DNA of 64,000 nt from Desulfobaculum bizertense DSM 18034 (GTDB lineage: Bacteria; Desulfobacterota; Desulfovibrionia; Desulfovibrionales; Desulfovibrionaceae). A program made the position numbers and the translations under genes. The stretch spans positions 228,817 to 292,816 of the forward strand of contig NZ_FUYA01000002.1 of the NCBI RefSeq assembly GCF_900167065.1. Direction: 5' to 3'. The notes beneath the pieces were generated by a model, which was given only the letters and a program-made list of their open reading frames with translations, ran no database searches and was not told the DNA's origin. Shown piece after piece: positions 34,092 to 43,469 of this stretch. The first letter of the stretch is position 1, and each line of letters begins with the position of its first letter.

Positions 34092-35645
34092 ATGAACAAG
34101 CTTGAATTTTTTAAAGAAGCGACCCTGCATATTTCTGCCAGCCCAGACCCAGAAGTGGGAATTGGACATTTTTTTCAGTTTTTGAAGCAGAGTATTCCGT
34201 TGGAGGGAATGACCTTCCATGTCTATGATCCCGGTCTCTTGGCGTTGCGTCTGTTCCGACTGCGTTTTGATGAAACCGCGCTGGAGTTCGACAAGATTAT
34301 TCCCGTGGAGGGTGAGGCCGCCCAGAAGCTCGCGAAGTGGAGCTACCCCGGTAATGTGCACAGAATTGACCGAAGTTCCGAAGACCCCGTGAGTAATACT
34401 TTGCTGAAATCTCTAAGCAAGCATGTGGGCACAGGGGAAAAGTCATGCATTGTGGCACTGCTTGATTTGGGGAGTGGACTCTGGGGGCACTGTTGCTTTT
34501 TTGCTGACGGGGCAAATCGTTTTTCGGATGAACATGTGAGCCTGATTGAGATGCTGATTCCACCGCTGAGCATTGCCACGCGGGTGCAGATTAAGTTTGA
34601 TCAGGTTTTGCGGCTCAAGAGTGCCTTGGCCGAAGAAAATCAGTTTTTGTACGACGAGCTGAAACGGTTTTCTGGAGAGGAGATCATCGGAAGTGACTCT
34701 GGCCTGAAAGACATAATGGACATGACGGCGCAGCTTGCGAGGGTCAATACCCCGGTGCTGATTAATGGAGAAACAGGCGTCGGCAAGGAACTTATTGCCA
34801 ATGCTATCCAGAGCGCTTCGGCACGACACGACAAAGCCTTTGTGAAAGTGAACTGTGGGGCAATTCCTGATTCGCTTCTTGATAGTGAGTTGTTTGGGCA
34901 CGAGAAAGGTGCGTTTACCGGAGCGCAAAGTCGCAAAATTGGACGCTTTGAACGGGCAAGCGGTGGAACAATATTTCTTGATGAAATTGGCGAGCTGCCG
35001 CTAAAGGCTCAGACTCGGCTTTTACGAGTGCTGCAAAACCATGAAATTGAACGCGTTGGCGGGGTGAAGGCTATTCCTGTAGACATACGGGTGATTGCCG
35101 CAACACATCGCGATTTACCAGAGATGGTGAAACGGGGGGAGTTTCGGGAAGACCTGTTCTTTCGTTTGAATGTCTTTCCCCTAACCGTGCCGCCACTGCG
35201 GCACCGAAAACAGGACATCCCCGCGCTGACACTGCATTTTGGGAAAAAGATCGCGGCGAGCATGAAACTTACTGGCGGGCCAAAGCTTATGCCGGGGGCA
35301 ATGGAGTCACTTATGGCCTATGACTGGCCGGGGAATGTTCGAGAGCTGGAAAATCTTGTTGAACGGGCACTTATCCTGTTTCCTCAGGGACCACTTCGTT
35401 TTGATTCACTTTTCCCCAAGGCTTTTGGGCATGCTGACTCTGTTCAGCAGGAGAGTGAGGGACTTTTGCCTTTGGATAGTGTCATTCAGCAGCATATTCA
35501 GCGGGCACTTCGGGAAACACAGGGGCGGGTGAGTGGACCTCATGGCGCGGCAAAACTTTTACAGATTAATCCCAATACCTTGCGGAAGCGTATGGATAAG
35601 CTTGGCATTTCGTACAAGCTGCAGGAGCGCAAGCACAGAGCTTAG
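34092..35645 (+). CDS. Sigma-54 activator of the rdhAB2 unit (GAF / AAA+ / Fis-HTH)
   Basis: 517 residues from ATG 34092, chosen because it aligns exactly with the start of the copy at 30291 and has GAGG upstream; the open frame extends further 5' without support. AAA+ motifs NGETGVGKELIANAIQ, GHEKGAFTGAQ and GGTIFLDEIGELPL are intact. The HTH is AAKLLQINPNTLRKRMDKLG. The AAA+ and HTH parts are nearly identical to the first activator, whereas the N-terminal sensory part has diverged more, as expected if the two sense different ligands. Confidence 0.92.
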   Translation: MNKLEFFKEATLHISASPDPEVGIGHFFQFLKQSIPLEGMTFHVYDPGLLALRLFRLRFDETALEFDKIIPVEGEAAQKLAKWSYPGNVHRIDRSSEDPVSNTLLKSLSKHVGTGEKSCIVALLDLGSGLWGHCCFFADGANRFSDEHVSLIEMLIPPLSIATRVQIKFDQVLRLKSALAEENQFLYDELKRFSGEEIIGSDSGLKDIMDMTAQLARVNTPVLINGETGVGKELIANAIQSASARHDKAFVKVNCGAIPDSLLDSELFGHEKGAFTGAQSRKIGRFERASGGTIFLDEIGELPLKAQTRLLRVLQNHEIERVGGVKAIPVDIRVIAATHRDLPEMVKRGEFREDLFFRLNVFPLTVPPLRHRKQDIPALTLHFGKKIAASMKLTGGPKLMPGAMESLMAYDWPGNVRELENLVERALILFPQGPLRFDSLFPKAFGHADSVQQESEGLLPLDSVIQQHIQRALRETQGRVSGPHGAAKLLQINPNTLRKRMDKLGISYKLQERKHRA

Positions 35646-35660
35646 GGCGAAAGCTAGAGA

Positions 35661-35940
35661 TTCGGCGTTCAGAAAGAAAGGGTTGAGGCGCAAAGAAAAA
35701 GAACACACGCCCAGTTAACTAGGCCGAAAAAAAGGGGCCGGATGAAGTGGAAAGCCAAAGGCTTTCACTCATCCGGCCCTTTTATTTCGGGCGAAAGCGG
35801 GATTCCCAAGGGCCTCGTCCTTGGGCGGGGTCAAGGGGCAGCGCCCCTTGCAGAGTTTGGGACAGCGTCCCAATAAATCACCTCCCGCCCTGCACCCCCT
35901 GCTGAGCACGAGACGGAGTCTCGTAACCCACCCACCCGAG
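35661..35940 (+). repeat. Palindrome-rich intergenic repeat, copy 4 (class B, 5'-truncated)
   Basis: Begins in the right arm of the third hairpin (GGCGTTCAGAAAGAAAGG) immediately after the activator stop codon, then follows copy 3: ACACGCCCAGTTAACTAGGC, the long hairpin with ACCGG changed to GCCGG, and the terminal G/C hairpins. The 5' two thirds of the element are missing, so it was cut or never copied here. Confidence 0.82.
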
Positions 35941-36041
35941 CCTTGGTTCCTGCTGAATTTGTACCGTTGCGTCAGGTGAAAAAACACGGCACAACAAAGT
36001 CACGGTGTCTGATAAATGACTTAAGCCGGGGAGGAATGCCT

Positions 36042-38885
36042 GTGAAGAGATGTCCTGTATGTACGATTCTGCTTATGCTGATGCTGTCGTGCTGGGCTGT
36101 TTTTTCTCCAGCCAAGGCACAGGCAAAAGGCCACAGCTTTACTGTGCTTGTGCTGAATTCCTATCATATTGGGTATTCATGGGGCGAAAGCGTCCTGAAT
36201 GGCATTCGTCGGGAGCTGGCAGAGTCAGGACTTTCTCTCAAGGTGCATTATGAGTTCATGGACACCAAGTTCTACAGCCCGCAGGCTGTCGAGCAGCCTC
36301 TTGTTCAGCTCTACAAAAGTAAATACGCTACGACGCATTTTGATGCGATAATCGCCTCAGACAACAATGCACTCAATTTCCTTATTGCTCATCGCGATAC
36401 CCTTTTCCCCAAGACCCCCGTCACCTTTTGCGGTGTGACCCGCTTTCGCCCAGAGATGCTTCAGGGGCGCAACGGCTTTACTGGTGTTGCAGAGGATGTC
36501 GATGTGGCTGGGACCATTTCGCTGATTCTTCGTCTTTTCCCCAAAACCCGGCATATTGGACTGGTCAGTGGCGGCGTCACAACCTCAAGCAAAAATAATC
36601 TTGAGCACGCGCTGGAAGAAGTCCGGGATTTTGCCGGGCGGCTTGATGCGATAAACCTGTCTGGGCTTAATCCTCAGGAACTGAAAAAACGCCTTGAGAC
36701 ATTGCCGCAGGATACCGCGTTGCTCTATCTGTCCTATTATCGAACTCCTGACGGGACGGTGCTTGATGTGGATGAGAGCACCGGGCTTGTGGCAGAGTGG
36801 AGTGGGGTCCCAGTGTTTTCTCCGTGGCTCTATACAATGGGCAACGGCGTCATGGGTGGGCGCGTTGTGAGCGGAGCGGAGCAGGGGCGAAAAGCTGCGC
36901 AGCTTGCGGTGCAAATCCTCCGGGGGACCGCTGTTGAGGCCCTGCCTGTCATTCAGTCCCAAGAGAGCAAGACCGTTTTGGACTATCGCCAGCTCAAGCG
37001 ATTCTCTTTGTCCAAACATCTTCTGCCAGCTGGTTCAGAAGTCCTTTTTGAGCCTGAAACTCTTTTTTATAAATATCGAACAAGTCTTATCATTGTTCTG
37101 GCCTGTTTTTTGTGGCTGACCTTGACGGTGTTTGTGCTTCTGTGGCTGCTTCGAGAGAAAACGCGTGCCGCGCAGGAACTCCAGCGGCGTGAAGAGCGGC
37201 TTCAAAGTCTTGTGGCTTTGAATGACCTTGCAGAGACGCCCTATGAGCAGCTTATTCAGTTTGGACTTGATCGGTTGCAGCATCTTTTGCAGGCCAAGAA
37301 AGCCCTCGCTCTGACCTTTGACTCCAGAGGGACGCTTAAACGCTACTGTCTGTGCACAGCCTCAGAGTTGGGGTGGCATGACGGGCCGGGGCTGCAGTAT
37401 GAACAGCTTTTTTCTCCGTTTTGGCTGGAGGTCCTGCATAAGAAAACGGTCCAGCGTATTCGGGCAGGCGCAGAGTCTGATGCCCATAGCTGGCCTTGTG
37501 AAACCGGACGCTTTGCCCAGAGCATTGCGCTTCCTGTCTGGGAAGGTGAAAGAGTCCACGGTCTGATTTTGCTGGGGCGGGATTCTGGAGACTTTAGCCG
37601 GGCTGATGAGCAGCATCTTATGCTGTTGATGCAGGGCATAATGGACATTATTCTCAAGCGTCGCGCACGGGAACGGCAGGAACAGCTTGAGTCTGAGTTA
37701 CGGCATTCGCAGAAGATGGAGGCCATAGGGACCGTCGCCGGGGGGATTGCTCATGATTTCAATAACATTATTAGTGCAATCAGCTCCTGCTGTGAGCTTG
37801 CGCTGGAGGACATCCCGCCGGGAAACCCTGCGCGTGAGGATATGAAGCAGTCTCTCAAGGCAGCAAGCAGGGGAAAGCAGGTTATCAGCCGCATACGGAC
37901 TTTTTGCTCGCGGTCAGAGGCTCCGGCTGAGTCGGTGTATTTCCCTGCACTGGTGGAAGAGTGTCTGGAGCTGTTGACTTCGCTTCTTCCGTCAACCGTT
38001 GAGCTGCGCGTGGAGCAGGAAATTTCAGGGTCGGGAACTGTTGTTGCGGACCCCGGCGATCTTCACCAGATATTAATGAATCTGTGTCTGAATGCAGACC
38101 ACGCCATGCTGGGGCAGCAGGGAACCTTGCGGGTTCTTGTGCGTGAGGTCTGTGTGAGTTCCAGCCTTGCTGCTGCACCACCAGAACTCTCAGAAGGAGA
38201 GTATATTTGCCTGACCGTGGAAGACACAGGAAAAGGAATTTCTTCGGAGGTTTTGCCTCGGATTTTTGATCCGTTTTTTACCACTCGAAAAGAGCATGGG
38301 GGAACCGGACTTGGACTTTCGACTGTGCAGGAGATTTGCCGCAAGTACAAAGGGCTGGTCACTGTGGAAAGTGAAGAGGGCAAGGGCAGTGCGTTCCATG
38401 TTTTCCTTCCGGAGGAAGAGCATCCCGCCGCGGATGTGGATACTCACGCAAAAGAGCATGTGTCGGTGCGTGGAACAGAACGCTTGCTTGTCGTGGATGA
38501 TGACCCCGAGCTTTTGTATTCGGTGGCAAAGTATCTGTCCCGGCAGGGCTATCAGGTTCGGAGCTGTTCCCGCAGTATGGAGGCGCTGGAACTTGTGCGA
38601 AATGATCCTGACCAGTTTGATCTGCTGCTTGCGGATCAGATTATGCCAGAGCTGACAGGTTCAGGTCTCGCATGGGAACTTTTGGATTGTGCTCCTGACA
38701 TGCCCGTTATTTTGTATAGCGGCTATTCTGGAGAGAATGCGGATGACTTTGTTCAGGAGCTTGAGGCGCTCGGCGTTGCAGCGTTTATTGCCAAGCCTTT
38801 TGAGAACCATGAGCTTGGGATGCAGGTGCGGAGAGTTTTGACCGCAAAAAAGGAGCGGGATGATGGCGCGAGTTCTCATAATTGA
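36042..38885 (+). CDS. Hybrid sensor histidine kinase with periplasmic ABC-type binding domain
   Basis: 947 residues from GTG 36042, seven bases after GGGGAGGA; an ATG at 36036 is too close to that site. Signal peptide; periplasmic domain (about 35-335) resembling the substrate-binding proteins of PF04392 (FTVLVLNSYHIGYSWGESVL); one membrane helix near 350; GAF-like region; HisKA with GGIAHDFNNIIS (His571); HATPase (TGKGISSEVLPRIFDPFFTT, GGTGLGLSTV); C-terminal receiver with Asp865 in LLLADQIMPE. It is followed with a 26-base overlap by an NtrC-type regulator. It likely senses a small carboxylate outside the cell, inferred from the transporter downstream. Confidence 0.9.
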   Translation: MKRCPVCTILLMLMLSCWAVFSPAKAQAKGHSFTVLVLNSYHIGYSWGESVLNGIRRELAESGLSLKVHYEFMDTKFYSPQAVEQPLVQLYKSKYATTHFDAIIASDNNALNFLIAHRDTLFPKTPVTFCGVTRFRPEMLQGRNGFTGVAEDVDVAGTISLILRLFPKTRHIGLVSGGVTTSSKNNLEHALEEVRDFAGRLDAINLSGLNPQELKKRLETLPQDTALLYLSYYRTPDGTVLDVDESTGLVAEWSGVPVFSPWLYTMGNGVMGGRVVSGAEQGRKAAQLAVQILRGTAVEALPVIQSQESKTVLDYRQLKRFSLSKHLLPAGSEVLFEPETLFYKYRTSLIIVLACFLWLTLTVFVLLWLLREKTRAAQELQRREERLQSLVALNDLAETPYEQLIQFGLDRLQHLLQAKKALALTFDSRGTLKRYCLCTASELGWHDGPGLQYEQLFSPFWLEVLHKKTVQRIRAGAESDAHSWPCETGRFAQSIALPVWEGERVHGLILLGRDSGDFSRADEQHLMLLMQGIMDIILKRRARERQEQLESELRHSQKMEAIGTVAGGIAHDFNNIISAISSCCELALEDIPPGNPAREDMKQSLKAASRGKQVISRIRTFCSRSEAPAESVYFPALVEECLELLTSLLPSTVELRVEQEISGSGTVVADPGDLHQILMNLCLNADHAMLGQQGTLRVLVREVCVSSSLAAAPPELSEGEYICLTVEDTGKGISSEVLPRIFDPFFTTRKEHGGTGLGLSTVQEICRKYKGLVTVESEEGKGSAFHVFLPEEEHPAADVDTHAKEHVSVRGTERLLVVDDDPELLYSVAKYLSRQGYQVRSCSRSMEALELVRNDPDQFDLLLADQIMPELTGSGLAWELLDCAPDMPVILYSGYSGENADDFVQELEALGVAAFIAKPFENHELGMQVRRVLTAKKERDDGASSHN

Positions 38886-40284
38886 TGACGATCCTACCAT
38901 CAGCTATACGCTGGCGCGGGTTGCCCGCCGGTCTGGACATGAGGTTGATTTTGCCCGGACTTTGGGTGAGGGGCGAGACTGTGCCCAAAATGCAGAGTAT
39001 GGTGCTATTTTTTTGGATGTGATTCTGCCGGACGGTGATGGCCTGACGCTTTTGCCGGAACTTGCCGCACATTCATATCAGCCGATGATTTTGATTATTA
39101 CGGGGGCGGCTGAGCCTGATGGTGCGGCAAACGCCATTGTGAATGGCGCGTGGGAGTACATTCAGAAAAGCGCGTCCATTAGCCATATTGGGCAGGCTCT
39201 GGAGCGGGCTTTGCGGCATAGGGAGAAGCAGCGTGCTGCGGCCCAAAATCAGGAAAAGCCGTTGAGTCGGGAGAAAATTGTTGGCAATAGTCCTGCGCTG
39301 AATCGTGCGCTTGGCATGGTGGAGCAGTATGCCGCGTCTGAGGTCAACGTGCTCATTACCGGGGAGACTGGTGTGGGCAAGGAAATGTTTGCCAGAGCAA
39401 TACATAACAATAGCCGCAGGCAGCGAAAGCCGTTCGTGGTTGTTGACTGTGCCGCTCTCCCGGAGACCTTGGCCGAAGGAATGCTGTTCGGTCATTGCAA
39501 GGGCGCGTTTACCGGGGCAGATAGGGAGCGAAAGGGGCTTGTGCTTGAGGCTGACGGCGGAACGCTGTTTTTGGACGAAATAGGCGAGCTGTCGCTGGAA
39601 CTCCAAAAGAAGTTTTTACGGATTTTGCAGGAGCGAACGGTGCGCCCCCTGGGTGGCGCTCAGGAGTATTCGAGTGATTTTCGGCTGATTGCTGCGACGA
39701 ACAGAAACATTGAAGACATGGTCGCGGCAGAGACGTTTCGGAGCGATCTTCTGTATCGTGTGAAAGAGCTGCACTTGCCCCTGCCGCCGCTGCGGGAGCG
39801 TCAGGAAGATATTCAGGAGCTGGCACAGGTCTTCGTGGATTCTTTTTGTGCGCAGTATGGCCTTGCCGAGAAGCTCCTTGATGCCGAGTTGCAGGACGTA
39901 CTGCGGAGTTATTCGTGGCCGGGGAATGTACGCGAACTGCGTAATGCCATGAATTTTGCCGTTACTGCCGCCCGTCACGAGCCACTTTTATACTCTCAGC
40001 ATTTGCCTCAGGAAATTCGGATTGCTGTGACCTGTGGGCGAATGGAGGCTTCTCCTGCCCGGCTTTTTCCTTTGCCGGAGTCCAAGTTTGAGCTGCCGTC
40101 CCTGCATGATTACCGGATCGAAGCATATCGGGTGATTGAATCGCAGTACCTTGCGGACCTGATGACCTTGACCCAGTGGAACATAAAGGAAGCCTGTGAA
40201 ATCTCCGGGCTGTCTCGTTCTCGACTCTATGCCTTGCTCAAGGAACACAAAGTCCTGCAAAACAAGACTTCTGCGTCTTCATAA
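38860..40284 (+). CDS. NtrC-family sigma-54 response regulator
   Basis: 474 residues. Receiver domain with acidic pocket IIDDDPTISY and phospho-acceptor Asp53 (AIFLDVILPDGDG); AAA+ domain with GETGVGKEMFARAIHNN, GAFTGADRERKG and GGTLFLDEIGELSLELQ; Fis-type HTH WNIKEACEISGLSRSRLYAL. ATGs at 38860 and 38863 share one ribosome binding site (AGGAG). It is translationally coupled to the sensor kinase. The sigma-54 promoter at 40559 before the transporter gene is its probable target. Confidence 0.92.
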   Translation: MMARVLIIDDDPTISYTLARVARRSGHEVDFARTLGEGRDCAQNAEYGAIFLDVILPDGDGLTLLPELAAHSYQPMILIITGAAEPDGAANAIVNGAWEYIQKSASISHIGQALERALRHREKQRAAAQNQEKPLSREKIVGNSPALNRALGMVEQYAASEVNVLITGETGVGKEMFARAIHNNSRRQRKPFVVVDCAALPETLAEGMLFGHCKGAFTGADRERKGLVLEADGGTLFLDEIGELSLELQKKFLRILQERTVRPLGGAQEYSSDFRLIAATNRNIEDMVAAETFRSDLLYRVKELHLPLPPLRERQEDIQELAQVFVDSFCAQYGLAEKLLDAELQDVLRSYSWPGNVRELRNAMNFAVTAARHEPLLYSQHLPQEIRIAVTCGRMEASPARLFPLPESKFELPSLHDYRIEAYRVIESQYLADLMTLTQWNIKEACEISGLSRSRLYALLKEHKVLQNKTSASS

Positions 40285-40346
40285 AGAAGACACACGTCGA
40301 GGAATTCCCTCAATATATTAAAATATAAGGAAAAGATTGAAATCCT

Positions 40347-40381
40347 GAGAGTGTCCTTTTTTTGAGGACACTCTTTTTTTG
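40347..40381 (+). terminator. Rho-independent terminator of the two-component operon
   Basis: GAGAGTGTCC / GGACACTCT followed by an eight-T run. Confidence 0.92.
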
Positions 40382-40654
40382 TGCGCAAAAAGCCGCTGAG
40401 ATTGACGGGGCTTGGTGAGAATTGGGCTTGGTTGACTGTTCAGTGAAAAAAAACATTTTGCAGAACTGTCTTGAAAAGAAAGACAGGGGACTGCTGTTTA
40501 GAATTGCTGTTATTTTTTAATATATTGGATTTATTGAAAAAAATTAAAGAAGTGTCGTTGGCATGACTTCTGCTCAAGGGGAAGTACACAGCTCAGAAGA
40601 AGGCTCTGCATGGCTTGCATTGTCTGGGCTGGAGCATCTTTACAGGAGGGAAAA
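40382..40654 (+). other. Leader of the carboxylate transporter gene
   Basis: Non-coding, AT-rich. Holds the sigma-54 promoter at 40559-40574 and upstream DNA where the response regulator should bind; no clear inverted repeat was recognised. Confidence 0.5.
40559..40574 (+). promoter_or_regulatory. Sigma-54 promoter of the 2HCT transporter / malic enzyme genes
   Basis: TGGCATGACTTCTGCT: GG (40560-40561), ten bases, GC (40572-40573), about 80 bases before the transporter start. The adjacent NtrC-type regulator fits. Confidence 0.8.
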
Positions 40655-41965
40655 ATGGCTAACGCTCAAGCTCTTCAACTCAACACAGGGATGAAAGAAG
40701 GCTACCGGATAATGGGCATGTCGCTTACGGTCTTCTGTCTTTTCTCTGTCATTATTTTTGTGAGCACGTACGCAGGGGTACTTCCCGGAGGAATGGTTGG
40801 GGCCTTTCCGCTGATGATGATACTCGGCGCCGTGCTTGGGGAGATTGGTGACAAGACTCCAATCGTGAAGGATTACTTTGGTGGTGGTCCAATTCTGATT
40901 ATTTTTGGCTCTGCAGCCCTGCTGAGCTACGGCATCCTGCCAGTTCGTGTTGGTGAAATTATCACCAGCTTTATGAAAAAAGAGGGCTTTCTGAGCTTCT
41001 ACATTGCGGCTCTGATTTGTGGTTCCATCCTTGGCATGGACCGCAAGCTCCTCATCAAGGCTGCAATTCGCTATCTGCCTGTTATTCTGGGTGGTGTTTC
41101 TGCGGCACTTTTGCTGTGTGGCACTGTGGGTATGCTCATTGGCTATGGCTTCACAGAGGCTGTGCTGTACATTGCCCTCCCAATTATGGGCGGCGGTATG
41201 GGGGCGGGTGCTGTTCCGCTTTCCCAGATTTTTGGAAGTTCCCTGCACGTTGATGTTGGAACCATGCTCTCAAAAATGGTCCCGGCCCTCGCACTTGGTA
41301 ACGCTTTTGCCATTGTTGCTGGTGGACTCCTGCACCGTCTTGGAAAAGTGTCCTCCAAGCTCTCTGGCCAGGGAAAGCTTTTGAAGAATCAGGAAGCTGA
41401 GTCTGAGAAAGAGAATTCCTATGCCGGGGACATTGATTACAAGTCCATGGGCATTGGTCTGCTGCTCGCAACAACCTTTTTTGTCTGGGGCAAGCTCCTT
41501 GGCTCCTTTATCCCGATTCATTCCTATGCACTGATGATTATCTCTGTTGGCGTGGTCAAAGCTCTTGGACTGATGCCGCACAAGTATGAAAAGTGTGCCT
41601 TCCAGTGGTTCCGCTTTGTCATGACAGCACTGACCCCAGCCCTGCTGGTGGGCATTGGTATCGCCTACACCAACCTGCAGGAAGTGCTCGATGCCTTCAC
41701 CATTCAGTATGTGATTCTGGTCGCCATGACCGTTATCGGTGCCATTATTGGCTCTGGCTTAATTGGAATGCTGCTTGGCTTTTACCCCGTTGAAGCGGCA
41801 ATTACTGGCGGTCTGTGCATGGCGAATATGGGCGGAACCGGTGATGTTGCGGTGCTCTCTGCATCGAAGCGTATGGGACTGATGCCGTTCGCTCAGATCT
41901 CATCCCGTATTGGTGGAGCATTCATGCTGATTTTGGCAACTGCGCTTATCAAGCTGTTTATCTAG
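40655..41965 (+). CDS. 2-hydroxycarboxylate transporter (2HCT family; malate/citrate type)
   Basis: 436 residues from ATG 40655 (AGGAGGG upstream). About 11 membrane helices with the two family GGxG re-entrant loops: [20 protein letters not shown] and [20 protein letters not shown]. The family carries malate, citrate or lactate with Na+ (MaeN, CitS, CitP). Pairing with a malic enzyme gene 60 bases downstream makes malate the best guess. Confidence 0.9.
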   Translation: MANAQALQLNTGMKEGYRIMGMSLTVFCLFSVIIFVSTYAGVLPGGMVGAFPLMMILGAVLGEIGDKTPIVKDYFGGGPILIIFGSAALLSYGILPVRVGEIITSFMKKEGFLSFYIAALICGSILGMDRKLLIKAAIRYLPVILGGVSAALLLCGTVGMLIGYGFTEAVLYIALPIMGGGMGAGAVPLSQIFGSSLHVDVGTMLSKMVPALALGNAFAIVAGGLLHRLGKVSSKLSGQGKLLKNQEAESEKENSYAGDIDYKSMGIGLLLATTFFVWGKLLGSFIPIHSYALMIISVGVVKALGLMPHKYEKCAFQWFRFVMTALTPALLVGIGIAYTNLQEVLDAFTIQYVILVAMTVIGAIIGSGLIGMLLGFYPVEAAITGGLCMANMGGTGDVAVLSASKRMGLMPFAQISSRIGGAFMLILATALIKLFI

Positions 41966-42025
41966 CCTGCACGCTGATGGCAGCTGTGCCAACTTTGCAA
42001 CTTTTTGACATGATGGAGAAATAGA

Positions 42026-43342
42026 ATGGCCCTTTTTACAAAAGAAGAAGCTCTTGCGTACCATGAAGCTCCCCGCCGAGGGAAAACAGAAGTCATTCCC
42101 GTCAAACCGTGCATCAACCAAAAAGATTTGTCTCTAGCATATTCTCCGGGTGTGGCAGAGGCGTGTAAGGCTATTGCCGAAGACGAGACAAAGGCCGCGC
42201 TGTACACGGGACGTTCTAATCTCGTTGCGGTTGTATCCAATGGCTCTGCGGTTCTGGGGCTAGGCAACATTGGTCCGCTGGCTGGCAAGCCCGTCATGGA
42301 AGGCAAGGGCATTCTGTTTAAGAATTTTGCCGACATTGACGTGTATGACATCAACCTTCAGGTCGAAAGTGCAGATCAGCTTATTGAAGTTGTTAAGACA
42401 ATGGAGCCGACCTTTGGCGGTATTAACCTTGAGGACATCAAGTCTCCTGAGTGTTTCTACATTGAAGAGCGTCTGAAAAAGGAAATGAACATCCCGGTGT
42501 TCCATGACGATCAGCATGGAACGGCAGTTATTTCTGGCGCTGGACTTCTGAATGCCTGTGAAATCACAAACCGCCGTCCAGAAGATCTCAAGGTTGTCAT
42601 TGTTGGGGCCGGTGCTGCGGGTATTGCCTGCGCAAAGTTCTATGTGTCTCTTGGCGTGGACCCCGGCAATGTCTTTATGTTTGACTCCAAGGGCCTGATT
42701 TATGAAGGGCGCCCCGGCGTGAAAGAGGTGAGCAGAATTTTTGCCCAGAAGAAGGACCACGGAAGTCTTGCCGAAGTCATCAAGGGCGCAGACATGATGC
42801 TTGGGCTTTCTGTTGGTGGGCTGCTGACCAAGGATATGGTGGCCTCTATGGCTCCAGACCCGATTATCTTTGCAATGGCGAATCCCGATCCGGAAATCAG
42901 CTATGCTGATGCAAAGGAAGCATCTCCCCGCTGTATCATGGGTACTGGCCGTTCGGACAATCCCAATCAGGTCAACAACGTTTCTGGCTTCCCCTATATC
43001 TTCCGAGGAGCGCTGGACGTTCAGGCCACGGAAATCAATGAAGAGATGAAGATTGCTGCGGCCCATTCTCTTGCTGATCTGGCAAAGGAACCCGTACCGG
43101 AAAGCATTTGTGCCATGTATGGCGGTCGGGAAATGTCCTTTGGACCTGATTATGTCATTCCGACCCCTCTGGACCCGCGTGTGCTGGAGTGGGAGACCCC
43201 GGCAGTAGCCAAGGCTGCAATGGATACTGGTGTGGCCAAGGCGCCAATTGCTGATCTTGACGCATACCGCAAGAGCCTGACCGAAAGAGTTAGCGCATCC
43301 CGGGCACGAATTGAGGCCCATGTTGCGCAGTACTATAAATAG
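42026..43342 (+). CDS. NAD(P)-dependent malic enzyme
   Basis: 438 residues, the short bacterial form. Malic-enzyme N-terminal domain with [16 protein letters not shown] and [20 protein letters not shown], metal/substrate segment [19 protein letters not shown], and a Rossmann NAD(P) domain with [20 protein letters not shown]. Converts malate to pyruvate and CO2 in the cytosol. Together with the 2HCT transporter it forms a malate uptake and oxidation unit. Coenzyme preference cannot be read with confidence. Confidence 0.94.
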   Translation: MALFTKEEALAYHEAPRRGKTEVIPVKPCINQKDLSLAYSPGVAEACKAIAEDETKAALYTGRSNLVAVVSNGSAVLGLGNIGPLAGKPVMEGKGILFKNFADIDVYDINLQVESADQLIEVVKTMEPTFGGINLEDIKSPECFYIEERLKKEMNIPVFHDDQHGTAVISGAGLLNACEITNRRPEDLKVVIVGAGAAGIACAKFYVSLGVDPGNVFMFDSKGLIYEGRPGVKEVSRIFAQKKDHGSLAEVIKGADMMLGLSVGGLLTKDMVASMAPDPIIFAMANPDPEISYADAKEASPRCIMGTGRSDNPNQVNNVSGFPYIFRGALDVQATEINEEMKIAAAHSLADLAKEPVPESICAMYGGREMSFGPDYVIPTPLDPRVLEWETPAVAKAAMDTGVAKAPIADLDAYRKSLTERVSASRARIEAHVAQYYK

Positions 43343-43420
43343 TTCTGGAAACGCAGGTGGACTTCCCAACAGTGTGTTGGCGCATATTCCGATGTCACCC
43401 TGTCTGCCTGTAGAACTGAA

Positions 43421-43449
43421 AGACCCGTCACAGCGTGGCGGGTCTTTTT
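43421..43449. terminator. Rho-independent terminator between convergent genes
   Basis: AGACCCGTCA / TGGCGGGTCT followed by TTTTTC, 80 bases after the malic enzyme stop. Confidence 0.88.
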
Positions 43450-43469
43450 CGTTGTGGCAAAAGGGCTGG

